A stretch of 64,000 nucleotides of DNA from positions 73,639,365 to 73,703,364 of the forward strand of contig CM036753.1 in the NCBI GenBank assembly GCA_020796225.1, given 5' to 3'. Within the stretch, counting starts at the first letter, position 1, and each line of letters begins with the position of its first letter. The translations under genes were made by a program, and so were the position numbers. Source of the DNA: Arion vulgaris. Its lineage: Eukaryota > Mollusca > Gastropoda > Stylommatophora > Arionidae. Below, piece after piece: positions 12,901-21,266 of this stretch. The notes below the pieces were generated by a model, which searched no databases, was not told the origin of the DNA, and saw nothing but the letters and a program-made list of their open reading frames with translations.

Positions 12901-15900
12901 TCAATTTTTCAGGAACATTAACAAACTTGAATATGCAGAATGTGTTGTGAAAGGTCAACGATGAACTAAACCAAAGAATAGTTTGTGAAGTATTCACAAT
13001 AGGCCATGTTCAAAATACCAACAAGCAAGAATAAAACAATAAATGAACATATTTTCAGAAATTTAATCTCTTTGATCTACATTAACCTTCAAACGCATGG
13101 AATGTCAGAAAAAAGTCCCTTTTAGAAAAAAAGACACAAGCTATTAGATTTTGCAAAAGACAATACAACCAAGGAGATCTGAAAAACCCAGATAAGAAGA
13201 CATTAATATTTTGTTAATGATGTGGTTTAAAAGTAGTGACATAGAAAGGTAGCCATGTCTATGTGTGTGTAAGTAGAGAGAAAAGAGAGAGAGAGATAGA
13301 CCTATGTTATTTTGGGTAGATTTAACGATGACCCAATCAGTGCAGTGTACTGAAATCATAATTAAGTGTCTTCTCCAGACCAAAATGGATCTCAAACAGT
13401 CTCTATCTCTTGCCTCAGTGGTAATATTATGCAAAATGTTATTTGTCAAACACTTGATGCTGTCGTTCATCTTTTCATTATGGGCTGTTGACAGTACACA
13501 TAGTTTTTTAGAACTATCTCTTGAACTGTGCTGCTGACAATTTAACCCTTTCACTCTGTAATTTGTGTTACTCCAGGGCGCTCGCATATAGCAATGTATA
13601 CGGAATTAGCCAGTATATTGGCTTTGAGACATCTTAAAAAATACAGTGAGCCAGTATATCGGATCAGAAGGACAAAGGGGTTAACAGTATTATAAACTCC
13701 ATAAAGAATTTAGTAAATAAATGTGGAAGGACCTGATTCTTCTTCTTCAGCTATCTCTGGTCATGCGCTTATTTTACTGTGGACCACAAACTGGGCAGTC
13801 AACTTCAGATCTGTCAGGTTTCCCCAAAGCTTAGTTTTCAGGTCGACTGGTGTGGCCACATATTGCTTCTCAGCTCACCCAGGAGAGGACAGTCTTGCAG
13901 GATATGCTCTGGTGTCTGTTCCGCCTGCTGACACTATGAGAGAGCTGTTTGACTTATTCCTAGTCTATATGTGTTTGTTGTCTGCAGTGTGCAAACCAAA
14001 TTACGAATTTTCAATTCAAATGTTGTATCAATACTAACATATGCCAGAGAGAGTTGGAAAATGACTAAAGATATAGAAAGCAAGTTGAATGCATTTGAAA
14101 ATAGATGTCTTCGAAAAATAAGGAAATATAAAATGGAACGAATTGAGAAGTGATGAAATGAGAAATGTCTGGTCAACCACTAGTAACAACTGTTATGAGA
14201 AGAAAGAGAAGACGGAGATATGTTGAACACACCTTGAGAAGAAATGAGCAAAGAATAGGATGCAAAGAGTTTGAGAAAGAGAGAACGACCTAAGGAGACC
14301 CTGAAACGAACGTTGCTGAGGGTTGCAAGAAATATCGGTCTCAGTTCCATGGAGGAGATTGAGCGAGTTGCCCAGGATAGAGCGGTATGGCGAAATTGCC
14401 TGCAGGCCCGTATAACGGTACAAGAGGAATTATTATTATTATATTACAAACATTTTAGATCGACATGTTCAATTCATTTTGTAACTTATAATATTATATT
14501 GACCCAGTAATTCAGGGATGACTGAATGAAAGAGATTTAGTCATCGCTGCATTCGTTAAAATCATAAGTTAAAACTGTGTTTAGCTGCTGAAGAAGAAAA
14601 AACTTGCTTACAATTAATTACGGTTACCTGATTTCATATAGCAATTCGCTTTATGTAACCACATAGTACCTACTACCGCATTATAATGGTGTGAGATAGT
14701 AGTAGTAGAATAGAGCGATCTCCCTTATTCAAATACTCACCATCCCCCAACCCCTTACATGAGTTCTGCTCGTTCCCTTATTTCCAACGTCCAACTAGTT
14801 TTACTTGGACCCCAATAAATGTAGCATATTCGTGGTTGTAAACGTGTGGAGTGAAAAGCTACAGTGTGACCCATTATAATATGCCCAGAATAAAGAATAG
14901 CTCATCAAGGTAATGAATCACAAAAATGCATCACGTCTTGAAAGCCCTAATGTAGAACCTTTCAAATCAGACCAAGTACTGGCTGATGAAATCTTGGAAC
15001 CACTTTTCCACAAGTTTTGAATACAGGGCAGCACCATTCTAATGTGGTAATTAATAAATGTAAATCTACCAAGAAAGGGAGTCCGTACATGTAGATAGCT
15101 AGAGAGGAATCACTATTTTCAGTGTCGAGAACATTCTCAGCAGAATCATCACACCGTGACCTTCAGGAGCCGGATATCATAAACAGCATCGACTGTTTAT
15201 GTGTATACTCGTTTCTATGTATGATGTTGTTTCGTCTCATATATACACTAACACAAAAGCATAACGCACGTGTTTATGCAAACACTGTTCGATCGAATCT
15301 GATTAGTCAAGTGTTAAACATTCGACGCTGTTTATGAAAGACACGGCTTAGTGAAGCTCTTTTTATTGGAAAGTTAACTGGTTGGGTTCTTAAAAGCGCT
15401 CGTCTGTGGGGCTAGGCAATGGGTTCCATAAGAAATAAAGGTTGTGGTTCGAATCCTGTGTTTGTAGTTTTTTTTTCTGGAAGCCCTAATACTTACTTGT
15501 TCACTGTCTAATTATTGATCATATTCATTCTCCTTCTTCTTCTTTGCGTTCGTTCTTTACGACCAATTTTAATTAAATCTTTGGATATGTTTGATCTTTG
15601 CCAAGAACATGTATACGTTGCACATTGGTTTGGTAGCCCCATAAACTCATAGACGTGTACGCGTTTAGGACACGTGTATCCGATTTCATCCAAACCTCCT
15701 TAGTTTGCCTCTAACGACATGCGTGGCAGGTATCAGTGGTTCTATTCTTTACACCCCAAATTTGGGCCCGGTAACCATCTCGAGCGATCATATTCATTGA
15801 CTCTGATGTTTCCTTGGGCTTCTTTAAACTCCTTATTGCCCGCCTGCCCAGCGTGTTCGTAGCGCGTTGGACGGCGGGTGACAAGTCATTTGTGAGTGAG

Positions 15901-16893
15901 GGTTCAATTCCGCGGACTGGCATAAAAGCCGCAGGTTCTCCAGATTTACGGTGTTCGTGGCACCGAACCGAAGGGTTACGATGTCCATGGCACCGAGCCG
16001 AAGAGCTGAAACCTCAAGTGCTTCTAGATCGGGAAAAAACCCAAAAACTCCTTATTCTCTTGCTAAAATATATGCACGATTTCTACTTGTGGGAGTTTAG
16101 TGCTATGAACTTCTCTTCCATGTGAAAATAGTCACGTTAAATTATATAAGGATTTCTCGTTTTGATATGAATTACTCTATTAGGAAAAAAATCCTTTAAA
16201 ATTTGTATTTATTGATTTCTGTCTTTTTTATGTTGTTGTTGGCTTGCGTTTCTCAAGGAAGGCAGATTTTCATTAGAAACGTTTGAATGTCTCCGTATGT
16301 AGTCGTCCATATGTTCGTGTTTGTGTAAATTCGTCACTCCTGTTGTTCGTTTGCTTGATAAAGGCCTTGTTGGTCGAAACGTTGCTGTATATTGTCATTG
16401 TTTTTGTAATTTGTAAAACTACAGAACTTTGTGTGATTACGTGTTTCGCCAATCAAATAGTTTTACTGCAGTCTCATCTATATTGTGACCTTGCATTAGA
16501 ATTGTTTCCCTTGAGATAGGCATTAAATCTTTTACTTTTATCTCCCTACCATCTTTGCCATGACAACATAAAAATAATAGTTTGCCAGAGCTTTTTGACA
16601 AAGAAGTCAAAATCAATTTTTCAATTGAACGAAAGGAAGAAAGATGGAAGATCTGAATATTTAAAAACTATTTAATCTCACCTCTACGATGACGACAAAT
16701 GCTTTAACGTTTGTACCAGATTTAGAGATCCGGACATTGAATTGGTCACCTTCCTGGACTGTCAGCGATGTGTCAACGAAACTCACAGCTACTTGTCCTT
16801 GGACAAGCGTTCTATTTTCAAGTGTTAATATCACCAGTAAGACTAGATGGAATAACTGCATCCTTCTATATGGTATTGACACCTCAGACACTT
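757..16893 (-). CDS. ADGRV1: ADGRV1-like adhesion GPCR, 5' part (ten exons), partial
   Basis: Ten exons joined on the minus strand (16861-16682, 12771-12529, 11180-11079, 10712-10593, 10138-10013, 8597-8313, 5485-5227, 3371-3142, 2294-2180, 903-757) give about 602 codons with matching phases at every junction. Residues 1-22 are a signal peptide (hydrophobic core LFHLVLLVILTL). Then follow about four and a half Calx-beta repeats, each ending in an acidic signature: DDDIPEGPETF, DDSVPEVEEYF, QDNTPEPAEMF. The order of motifs (NDNPSGIIGF, SWYITRDSG, LLIEDSDNMYG) follows the N terminus of vertebrate ADGRV1, a very large calcium-binding adhesion receptor of the Usher ankle-link complex in hair cells. 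The GPCR module would be far outside the window. An in-frame TGA occurs at codon 531 (2249-2247), so the gene may be broken, miscalled or recoded. The ATG at 16861 is chosen because the signal peptide follows directly. A possible acceptor at 16894 suggests a 5' non-coding exon upstream. Confidence 0.87.
1385..1935 (-). pseudogene. LINE reverse transcriptase C-terminal fragment
   Basis: Minus strand: MNTLRYTDGTILIVTTEQDL (the YADD box changed to YTDG), IDRLVRESEKKGLSMNIKKT, EVMAISKKQERPKCNI and VHSFKYLGTFLTSDGRC, then a C-terminal tail with stops. It lies in ADGRV1 intron 9, on the same strand as the gene. Confidence 0.78.
2180..2294 (-). CDS. ADGRV1: ADGRV1-like exon 9, with in-frame TGA
   Basis: Acceptor TTTTCAG and donor GTATAC. 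It enters in phase 0 and leaves in phase 1, which fits exons 8 and 10. It reads RLLRLSLTRSA, then TGA at 2249-2247, then RYESLNVNVTVTYDDG, clearly Calx-beta on both sides of the stop. Aligned without gaps to the repeat in exon 7 (RTAGTFGEVSV), the TGA falls on a glycine position, one base from GGA. Confidence 0.72.
2660..2935 (+). repeat. tRNA-derived SINE D, older copy
   Basis: gttagtgtagttgttagtaa head, B-box-like aagttcaattccac, then ggctctcaggtcaactcagc, gaaaagcactgggaaataac and gcgtgatgttgatcacatca, ending gatataaaaagggttcc. Same as 57975-58255. Confidence 0.78.
3142..3371 (-). CDS. ADGRV1: ADGRV1-like exon 8
   Basis: Acceptor TTTCTCCAG and donor GTGAGT. It enters in phase 1 and leaves in phase 0. 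It encodes the second half of Calx-beta 4 (DNTPEPAEMFNIHL) and the start of repeat 5 (LLIEDSDNMYGTVEF). Confidence 0.85.
3539..3885 (+). repeat. Minisatellite, about 70-bp unit, five degenerate copies
   Basis: Five head-to-tail units share the frame ttt-a-atggat-tactgtcc, then aca-gcatt-aatgta, then agctgacag. Units are about 64-74 bp and strongly diverged. The array lies in ADGRV1 intron 7 with two other arrays. Confidence 0.75.
4243..4462 (+). repeat. Minisatellite, about 45-bp unit
   Basis: About five units built on taaagaa...cttgttg-tatat-tcaatcaatgatt. Divergence is high. It is a second, unrelated array in the same intron. Confidence 0.65.
4490..4725 (+). pseudogene. LINE (family D) C-terminal fragment
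   Basis: The plus strand encodes HGCLEKLILEGMVPGKGTRG and then RPRRRWVQDVIDDLRMHSAD, the conserved C-terminal tail of RTE-like/Craniata-type LINE proteins, ending in a GAT microsatellite. Copies sit at 31000-31185 and 38930-39160. It is a 5'-truncated insertion in ADGRV1 intron 7, antisense to that gene. Confidence 0.75.
4741..4930 (+). repeat. Minisatellite, about 41-47-bp unit
   Basis: More than four units of catagcacagtggcagtgca and a following ctggtttcagtgg-gaattga. It begins directly after the LINE-D tail. Confidence 0.75.
5227..5485 (-). CDS. ADGRV1: ADGRV1-like exon 7
   Basis: Donor GTATGT follows CAGG; the acceptor AAAG lies before GGAAATGC. It enters in phase 0 and leaves in phase 1. 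It encodes NANDNPSGIIGF, FSSVSFVVGRTAGTFG and SVSWYITRDSGG. This is the linker and first half of Calx-beta 4, matching the equivalent ADGRV1 segment closely. Confidence 0.85.
5790..6730 (+). pseudogene. LINE (family B) RNase H and C-terminal end
   Basis: RNase H domain of a Jockey/CR1-like LINE, in ADGRV1 intron 6. Visible catalytic residues are D in LYTDGSAEN, E in AEIQAI (frame changes near 6080), D in FLTDAKSAL and D in ETADRLAKEG. The C-terminal tail has HMYTKFKIG, then CTCGQANQTAEHILQDCPEY (a CCHC-like knuckle). The 3' UTR ends in GGAAGG repeats. One frameshift separates the two halves. A truncated copy lies at 61850-62420 on the other strand. Confidence 0.85.
7090..7525 (+). pseudogene. 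LINE (family B-like) C-terminal fragment
   Basis: The plus strand encodes YYQLSRRDQTAILCPRTGHN, then YLYTKFKIS and LCPCGLASMTTEHIL. It is the same C-terminal layout as the preceding LINE but a distinct, more diverged copy. It ends in an AGAAGAAG run. Confidence 0.7.
8313..8597 (-). CDS. ADGRV1: ADGRV1-like exon 6
   Basis: Acceptor CTTTCAG and donor GTTAGA; 95 codons, phase 0 at both ends. It holds most of Calx-beta 3: YKFDEGPGTKSVAVQVTRG, VEDFTATNGSLIFSPGDTA, IIDDSVPEVEEYFSLRLLNL. Confidence 0.88.
8600..9640 (-). other. ADGRV1 intron 5, no recognised element
   Basis: Intron sequence between exons 6 and 5, upstream of the MITE. I see no coding homology and no clear repeat. Confidence 0.5.
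9651..9891. mobile_element. Mariner-like MITE (237 bp, TA flanks)
   Basis: Begins TA-CAGGGTGTTCAGGATAA and ends with the inverted TTATCTTGAACACCCTG-TA. Terminal inverted repeats are about 25 bp, and the TA target duplication suggests the Tc1/mariner group. There is no transposase. A second copy of the same family is at 57411-57660. Confidence 0.85.
10013..10138 (-). CDS. ADGRV1: ADGRV1-like exon 5
   Basis: Acceptor ATATCAG and donor GTAAGT; 42 codons, phase 0 at both ends. It encodes SPENNESFFVALTAVSKHD and EVIILANDAPVLF, the end of Calx-beta 2. Confidence 0.86.
10593..10712 (-). CDS. ADGRV1: ADGRV1-like exon 4
   Basis: Acceptor CAATTAG and donor GTAAGA; 40 codons, phase 0. It encodes GADITPATGMVKFQPDQK and IELQILADD, the middle of Calx-beta 2. 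Confidence 0.84.
11079..11180 (-). CDS. ADGRV1: ADGRV1-like exon 3
   Basis: Acceptor TTTTTTGCAG and donor GTATGT; 34 codons, phase 0. It encodes VSPKTVNEYPFTSVVQIKVK and YDTVDVNFM, the first strands of Calx-beta 2. It is too short to be noticed by an ORF scan. Confidence 0.82.
11860..12010 (-). pseudogene. LINE (family A) RNase H relic
   Basis: A short stretch similar to the antisense of the family A RNase H end (compare 150-250 and 53880-53960). It lies in ADGRV1 intron 2 and has no open frame. The rest of the intron on either side (11200-11850, 12010-12528) shows nothing I recognise. Confidence 0.45.
12529..12771 (-). CDS. ADGRV1: ADGRV1-like exon 2
   Basis: Acceptor AATTTCAG and donor GTGAAT; 81 codons, phase 0. 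It holds the body of Calx-beta 1: GADQVAKFEPSVSGVASVTF, then IKDDDIPEGPETFYLLL and VIIAANDDANGVFSLNE. Confidence 0.88.
13546..13680. mobile_element. piggyBac-like MITE (135 bp, TTAA flanks)
   Basis: TTAA duplications at 13542-13545 and 13681-13684 flank a short element. It starts CCCTTTCACTC and its inverted end reads CCCCTTTGTCC. It contains no coding sequence and lies in ADGRV1 intron 1. Confidence 0.6.
13725..13945 (-). pseudogene. LINE (family B-like) C-terminal fragment, antisense
   Basis: The minus strand resembles TPEHILQDCPLLGEL, then MWPHPVDLKTKLWGNLTDLK in broken frames, the usual end of Jockey/CR1-like RNase H LINEs. Confidence 0.55.
13970..14440 (+). pseudogene. LINE (family C) C-terminal fragment
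   Basis: Encodes IFNSNVVSILTYARESWKMT, then DIESKLNAFENRCLRKI and, after frame changes, RERPKETLKRTLLRVARNIG. It is the same family as the longer copy at 34904-36490, 5'-truncated, and ends in an ATT run. Confidence 0.75.
14450..15390. other. ADGRV1 intron 1, unassigned
   Basis: No gene or clear repeat recognised apart from small open frames without homology. Confidence 0.4.
15395..15470 (+). repeat. tRNA-derived SINE head
   Basis: A tRNA-like stretch, gctcgtctgtggggctaggc, followed by a B-box-like GGTTCGAATCC. The body is not clear. Confidence 0.5.
15530..15790 (+). repeat. Interspersed repeat R1
   Basis: Starts near cttcttctttgcgttcgttc and ends ttgggcccggtaaccatctcg. Full copies are at 47797-48048 and 59084-59335, with a partial inverted copy at 55860-55960. 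It shares its head and the ttacgacatgc box with repeat C. Confidence 0.8.
15830..16045 (+). repeat. tRNA-derived SINE F
   Basis: A-box-like region gttcgtagcgcgttggacgg and B box gggttcaattcc, then a body with two similar halves (ggtgttcgtggcaccgaacc and a following gtccatggcaccgagccg). An inverted copy lies at 42065-42300. Confidence 0.8.
16260..16500 (+). mobile_element. Penelope-like element 3' tail with hammerhead-like motif
   Basis: Same sequence as the ends of the Penelope palindrome at 18292-21266. It includes CTTGATAAAGGCC-TTGTT-GGTCGAAAC and a GTC twenty bases on (16353-16396). It is a solo tail in ADGRV1 intron 1. Confidence 0.75.
16682..16893 (-). CDS. ADGRV1: ADGRV1-like exon 1 (first coding exon, signal peptide)
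   Basis: Start codon at 16861-16859. Sixty codons lead to donor GTGAGA at 16681, phase 0. MQLFHLVLLVILTL is a signal peptide core with cleavage likely after LVQG. QVAVSFVDTSLTVQEGDQF opens Calx-beta 1. The sequence TTTATTTCCAG just upstream (to 16894) looks like an acceptor, so 16893-16862 may be 5' UTR of a second exon. Confidence 0.82.
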
Positions 16894-17214
16894 CTGGAAA
16901 TAAATGTTTATAAAATCACATACTGTAACAAAGACAATGTTTTGTTTCATGATTGCATCATTACTTTAATTGGGACAAGACGGTGGAGGAAGGCAGAAGA
17001 CACGGTTAATGACTACTAGTGGCGGCTCGTGATCCTTTTGTTGGTGGGCCAGACACAAATTTTCAGGGAAAATCATGATTTTGGATTAGGTTATATTTTA
17101 ATTTATTAAATAATAAATGCACGTTACACATTATTTTTGATGGGCCTGGCACCACTGACCCTTAATGACAGAGCCGCCACTGATGACTACCCATCCCATT
17201 AGTTATAGTTTTTA

Positions 17215-17420
17215 TGAACGGTGTAGGACAGGGTGACATGTGCCTATGGAATGTAATAGTCACATGTCTAGTGCAGTCACAGCTAAACTGTTCAGGTTAT
17301 GATTTTTCTGTATGTCACCGACGAAAAAACTCCTTGGCCTTACCGTGGATTGGTCCCGGGTCTCATGCATGGGAGTCGCTCTCTGATCCATTGACCAGAC
17401 GCTCCACATAGTAAAAAGCA
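17215..17420 (+). repeat. SINE E copy
   Basis: Shares gtctagtgcagtcacagct, tcaggttatgatttttc and ccttggccttaccgtggatt with 59405-59680. Probably tRNA-derived, with a diverged B box. Confidence 0.6.
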
Positions 17421-17474
17421 ACGTACACAAATGTTCACTTTTAAGTAAGGTGTCATGGAAGTTATATGTTAATT

Positions 17475-17760
17475 TCTTCTTCTTCTTCTTCTTCGAACGT
17501 TCTATCTCGACCACTTGTCAACCACTCGATGTGATTTGTATGTGATTTGTATGTGATTTGTATGTGATTTGTATGTGATTTGTATGTGATCTGAGCAAAG
17601 AGTGATGTACGATTGTGCCAGTTATGTGCCTCACAAGTAGGTCACACATCCGATTTCTGTGGCATTACTCTGTCGCTTCTTACGACATGCCTTGTAAGTG
17701 GCATTGGTACTATTCTTTGCTTCTCTTGCGGACCCCGGCACCACAAGGGCGGTATAGGTT
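17475..17760 (+). repeat. Interspersed repeat C
   Basis: Begins in CTT repeats then cgaacgttctatctcgacca, and ends after ctattctttgcttctcttgc. Other copies are at 40820-41075 and 41400-41640, with an inverted one at 30590-30780. This copy carries an internal 11-bp expansion at 17529-17592. Confidence 0.8.
17529..17592 (+). repeat. 11-bp tandem repeat inside repeat C
   Basis: The unit gatttgtatgt is repeated about five times without change, expanding a single unit present in other copies of the family. Confidence 0.9.
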
Positions 17761-17939
17761 AATTTTAAAATATACAATTTGTCAAGCACAGATTGCTGCA
17801 TCTGTGATTCTTAAGAAAATATAGAAAATGTTGGTCATAGTCAAAGCATTGTAGATCCGATTCTCATCAAGCCATGAAATGCTATTCTAGTATGAATGTA
17901 TCAAAATGACGCATCCAAATTCTAGTAGAACATGTACGT

Positions 17940-18291
17940 GATCATATTCAATGATCACTCAGGAGGGCACGCAGGAATGTAGTTCTGTTACTCAAGTCAG
18001 AATAGTGCATTATGATCCGAAAGGTGGAGGCTGGTTCGATGTACATGCAATGGACTGAATTAATACAAGCGTCAACAATTCGCATAATTACATTCATTTT
18101 CGCTCCGGTCACATAGGTGTCGATGGCAATAAAAAAGCAGACAGGCTGGCTGGTTCTGCCCCTATCAGAGGTCAGAAAATTGATAGAGCTGACATTCTGA
18201 ACGCACTCATAGGGTGCGGTCACAAAGATGATTTTCATTTAAACCAATCCACGTCAACTGCTAGATTGCAAGAGTTTGGACTGAAGATTGG
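17940..18291 (+). pseudogene. LINE (family A), first part, split by the Penelope insertion
   Basis: Plus-strand RNase H remnant matching 53760-54100: QWTELIQAST, then KKQTGWLVLP, and the shared tail ctagattgcaagagtttgga. It stops at the target duplication gactgaagattgg (18279-18291) and resumes at 21267. Confidence 0.8.
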
Positions 18292-18865
18292 CAAAACACG
18301 TAATTACAAAGTACTGTAGTTTTACAAATTACAAAAACAATGACAAAATACAGCAACGTTTCGACCAACAAGGCCTTTATCAAGCAAACGAACAAACAGG
18401 AGTGACAAATTAAAATGAAACACAAATGGACGACCAAATACAAACGTATCTAAGGAAAATCTGGAATAAAACGAATAACGAAATAAATGTAACACAAAAA
18501 CACACATAAAAACTAGAAATGAAAGGAAAAGAAACAATGAAACATCTAGTAAATATATAACTTGAATACATGCAACATATACCCATATAGATTACAAAGC
18601 GGGGGAAGAGAAAGTACTAAGAAGCATAAGAATGGAATATAACATGAATACATGCAACATATACCAATATAGATTACAAAGCATGGGAAGAAAAGTACTA
18701 AAGCATAAGAATGTAATACGTTGAGCCCGCGTGGTCAGGTACCATACAAAGAAATCAACCGATTCTCCAGAGCAAATCGCCTGCGATCATCCGAGGAACA
18801 TGATCGGATGGCTGTGACCTGGACATCGTGAGCACCTAAATGGCCAGTGTCATTGAAATGGGTGG

Positions 18866-19081
18866 CTACAGGGTCACAGAGCATTGGCGTATGTCGCGTA
18901 AGTGTTGGGCGAATCGGTCACTGACCTCTTGCTGTCTCGCCGATATAAGCCTTTTACACCGCTTACAGATAATAGCATAGATAAGATTACAGGACTCGCA
19001 TGTGAACCCATCGTCAATAAGAAACGTGCCTAAAGGAAAGATACAGTACGCGTCTGTATCACATAAGCACACGTGTTGCAA
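18866..19081 (-). pseudogene. Penelope GIY-YIG endonuclease region (left arm)
   Basis: Encodes TFLIDDGFTCESCNLIYAII, then CKRCKRLISARQQEVSDRFA and QHLRDIR. CxxCxxLIYAIxC with a following R and DRF-HLRD is the GIY-YIG domain with its Cys pairs, as in Penelope-like elements. The YIG half is damaged (LIS). Confidence 0.75.
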
Positions 19082-19254
19082 CGCCGACGACCACCCTGGA
19101 CAGTGCCAAAATGAGTCTGGATATTGGACTTAAGGCGACTTGTGCAACATATCCTTAAGACTTCTGTCCCGTCTTAAGACACCAAGGATAGTTGGGAAGA
19201 CAGAAGGTCTCAGGATCTGATCTAGGAGAGACAGATGACGGAATAAAACATTTT

Positions 19255-19868
19255 TCACCAGGGAACTATGGGGTGGTAAGTTAAGATAAGTTTTACTCTG
19301 TCAGAGTTAGTAGTCCTATGCTGACTGGTAAGGGCCTGCTGGCGAGTGATTTTCTGAACTCGATGCATAGCCGAGACAAGCACCCTTTCTGGGTATAGGC
19401 GCCTACGAAAGAAATCAAGCATCTCGTGAGCTCTCTCAAGAAAATCATCGTCCTCACTACAAAGGCGACGAAGGCGTAAGAGCTGCGAGAATGGTAAGAA
19501 GTCACGACAAGCCGGGGGATGGGAAGAAGTATAGAGGAGAAAACTATGTGCATCAGTAGAGCTTGTAATATGCTGATGTATAGATAGTGGATAGGCGTAA
19601 GGTGATAGTAATGTCAAGAAGTTGACACAAGTAGTGGAGATGTGAGAAGTAAAACGAATAGAAGGGTTGAAAACATTTAATGAAATTAATGAAGCGTGAC
19701 AAATCGGCTTCAGGCATATCAGTGATGCCAATACAGTCATCAATGTATCTGTGATAGACAGACGGAAGGGCGCCATCATATGTAGTCCATACTAGGTGTT
19801 CAAGATAGCCCATGAAAGAGCAAGCATAACTGGTCCCATTTTAGTACCCATGGCAGCCCACTGGTCTG
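19255..19868 (-). pseudogene. Penelope reverse transcriptase region (left arm)
   Basis: Minus strand: a truncated start near AMGTKMGPSYACLFMGYLEH (one frame change), YHRYIDDCIGITDMPEADLS with the catalytic YIDD box, then after a shift FFRRRLYPERVLVSAMHRVQ and LILTYHP, the conserved region between the RT and GIY-YIG domains. Frameshifts separate the parts. Confidence 0.78.
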
Positions 19869-19891
19869 CTCAAAGTCAGTTTTGACCAATT

Positions 19892-21266
19892 CTTTGAGCA
19901 GATCAGTGGGGTTGCCATGGGTCCTAAATGGGACCTAGTTTTGCTTGCTTTATGGCTATCTTGACACTAGTATGAACTACATATGATGGCCCCTTCCTCT
20001 GTCTATCACTGATCATTGATGACTATTGGCATCACTGATATGCTGAAGCCGATTTCGCCTTCGTGTTTCATAGTGTTTCAACCCTTCTATTCATTTATCT
20101 CACATCTCCTGTGTCACTTTCTTGCATTACTATCCTGCGCTATCCACTATCTATACATCAGTATATTCAAGCCTGCTGATGCGCATATTTCTCCTCTATC
20201 TTTCCCATCCCACTTGACTCTTCCATTCTGCAGCTCTTACGCCCTCGTACGCTTGTAGTGAGACGATGTTTCTGAGAACTCGCAGATCTGATTCTTCGTA
20301 GGCGCTATACCAAGAGGATGCTTGTCTCGCACATCGAGTTCAGAAAATCACTCGCCAGCAGCCTACCAGTCGGCATAGACTGCTAACTCGACAGAGTAAA
20401 ACTTATCTTACTTACCGCCCCATAATTCCTGTGAAAATGTTTATTCGTCATCGTCCTCGCAGATCGATCCGAGACCGTTCTGTTCCAACATCCTTGGTGT
20501 CTTACGACGGACGAATCTAGATATGTTGGTACACGTCGCTTAAGTCAATATCCAGACTCGGCACTTTTCAGTGTCGTCAGTTCACACTGTATGATACAGA
20601 CGCGACTATATCTTTCCTTTGGCACGTTTCTTGACGATGTAATCGATCCTAATCTTATCATGCTATTATCTGTAGCGGTGTAACAAGCTATATCGGCAGT
20701 ACAGAAAACTCAGTGACGATTCGGCCTGCGACATCGCCAATGCTCTGTGACCTGTAACCCCATTTCAATGACTGGCCATTTGGTCTCACGATGTCACAGC
20801 ATCGATCATGTTCTCGGATGATCGATTGTCGAGAATCGTTATTCTTGTATGCCTTGCGACACGCAGTATTACATTCTATGCTTCTTGTACTTTCTTCCCA
20901 TGCTTATATGTTATGTTGCATGTATTCATGTTATATTCCATTCTTATGCTTCTATCTTCTCTTCCTTTAATCTATATGGTTATGTTGCATGTATTCAAGT
21001 ATATATTACTAGATGTTTCATTGTTTTTCCTTTCTATTTCTATTTTATGTGTGTTTTGTGTTACTATTTCGTATTCGATTTTATTCAGATTTTCCTTAGA
21101 TCGTTTGTATTTGTCGCATTTGTGTTCATTTTAATTGTCCTCCTGTTTGTTCGTTGTGATAAAGGCCTTGTTGTCGAAACGTTGCTTATTTGTCATTTTT
21201 TGTATTTAAACTACATACTGTAATTACGTGTTTGCAATCAAATAGTTTACTGCAGTTCCATATATA
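19892..21266 (+). pseudogene. Penelope right arm, heavily interrupted
   Basis: Plus-strand copy of the left arm: gagcagatcagtggggttgc, then SVYH-like and IGITDM remnants, the GIY-YIG region near 20640-20720 and the 3' tail with the hammerhead-like motif at 21157-21196. Nearly every 20 bp has a one- or two-base gap against the left arm, so no frame survives. Confidence 0.75.

Larger units (their letters stand above)
18292..21266. mobile_element. Penelope-like element, inverted dimer (palindrome), with 13-bp target duplication
   Basis: Two 5'-truncated copies of one Penelope-like retroelement are joined in opposite directions around a 16-bp spacer (19876-19891). The left arm 18292-19875 reads on the minus strand and the right arm 19892-21266 on the plus strand, so both outer ends are the element's 3' tail. 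The flanking duplication gactgaagattgg (18279-18291 and 21267-21279) and the continuing LINE outside show that the whole structure inserted as one unit. Coding remains are reverse transcriptase and GIY-YIG endonuclease. The right arm is about 200 bp shorter through many small deletions. Confidence 0.85.

Noticed and set aside
13144..13587. 147-residue open frame on the minus strand in ADGRV1 intron 1
   Set aside because: No recognisable domain, low-complexity GA run inside, and it overlaps a piggyBac-like MITE; probably chance.
15395..16045. Functional tRNA genes
   Set aside because: Only A- and B-box-like pieces are present and no cloverleaf can be completed; they are SINE heads.
17475..17760. 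CRISPR-like array from the regular short repeats
   Set aside because: The repeats are directly adjacent with no spacers, and the genome is eukaryotic.
18261..18537. Hydrophobic minus-strand frames
   Set aside because: Same Penelope 3' UTR in the left arm, not a gene.
20808..21223. Two overlapping hydrophobic open frames (108 and 124 residues) that look like membrane proteins
   Set aside because: They are the T-rich 3' UTR of the Penelope right arm; the hydrophobicity comes from base composition.
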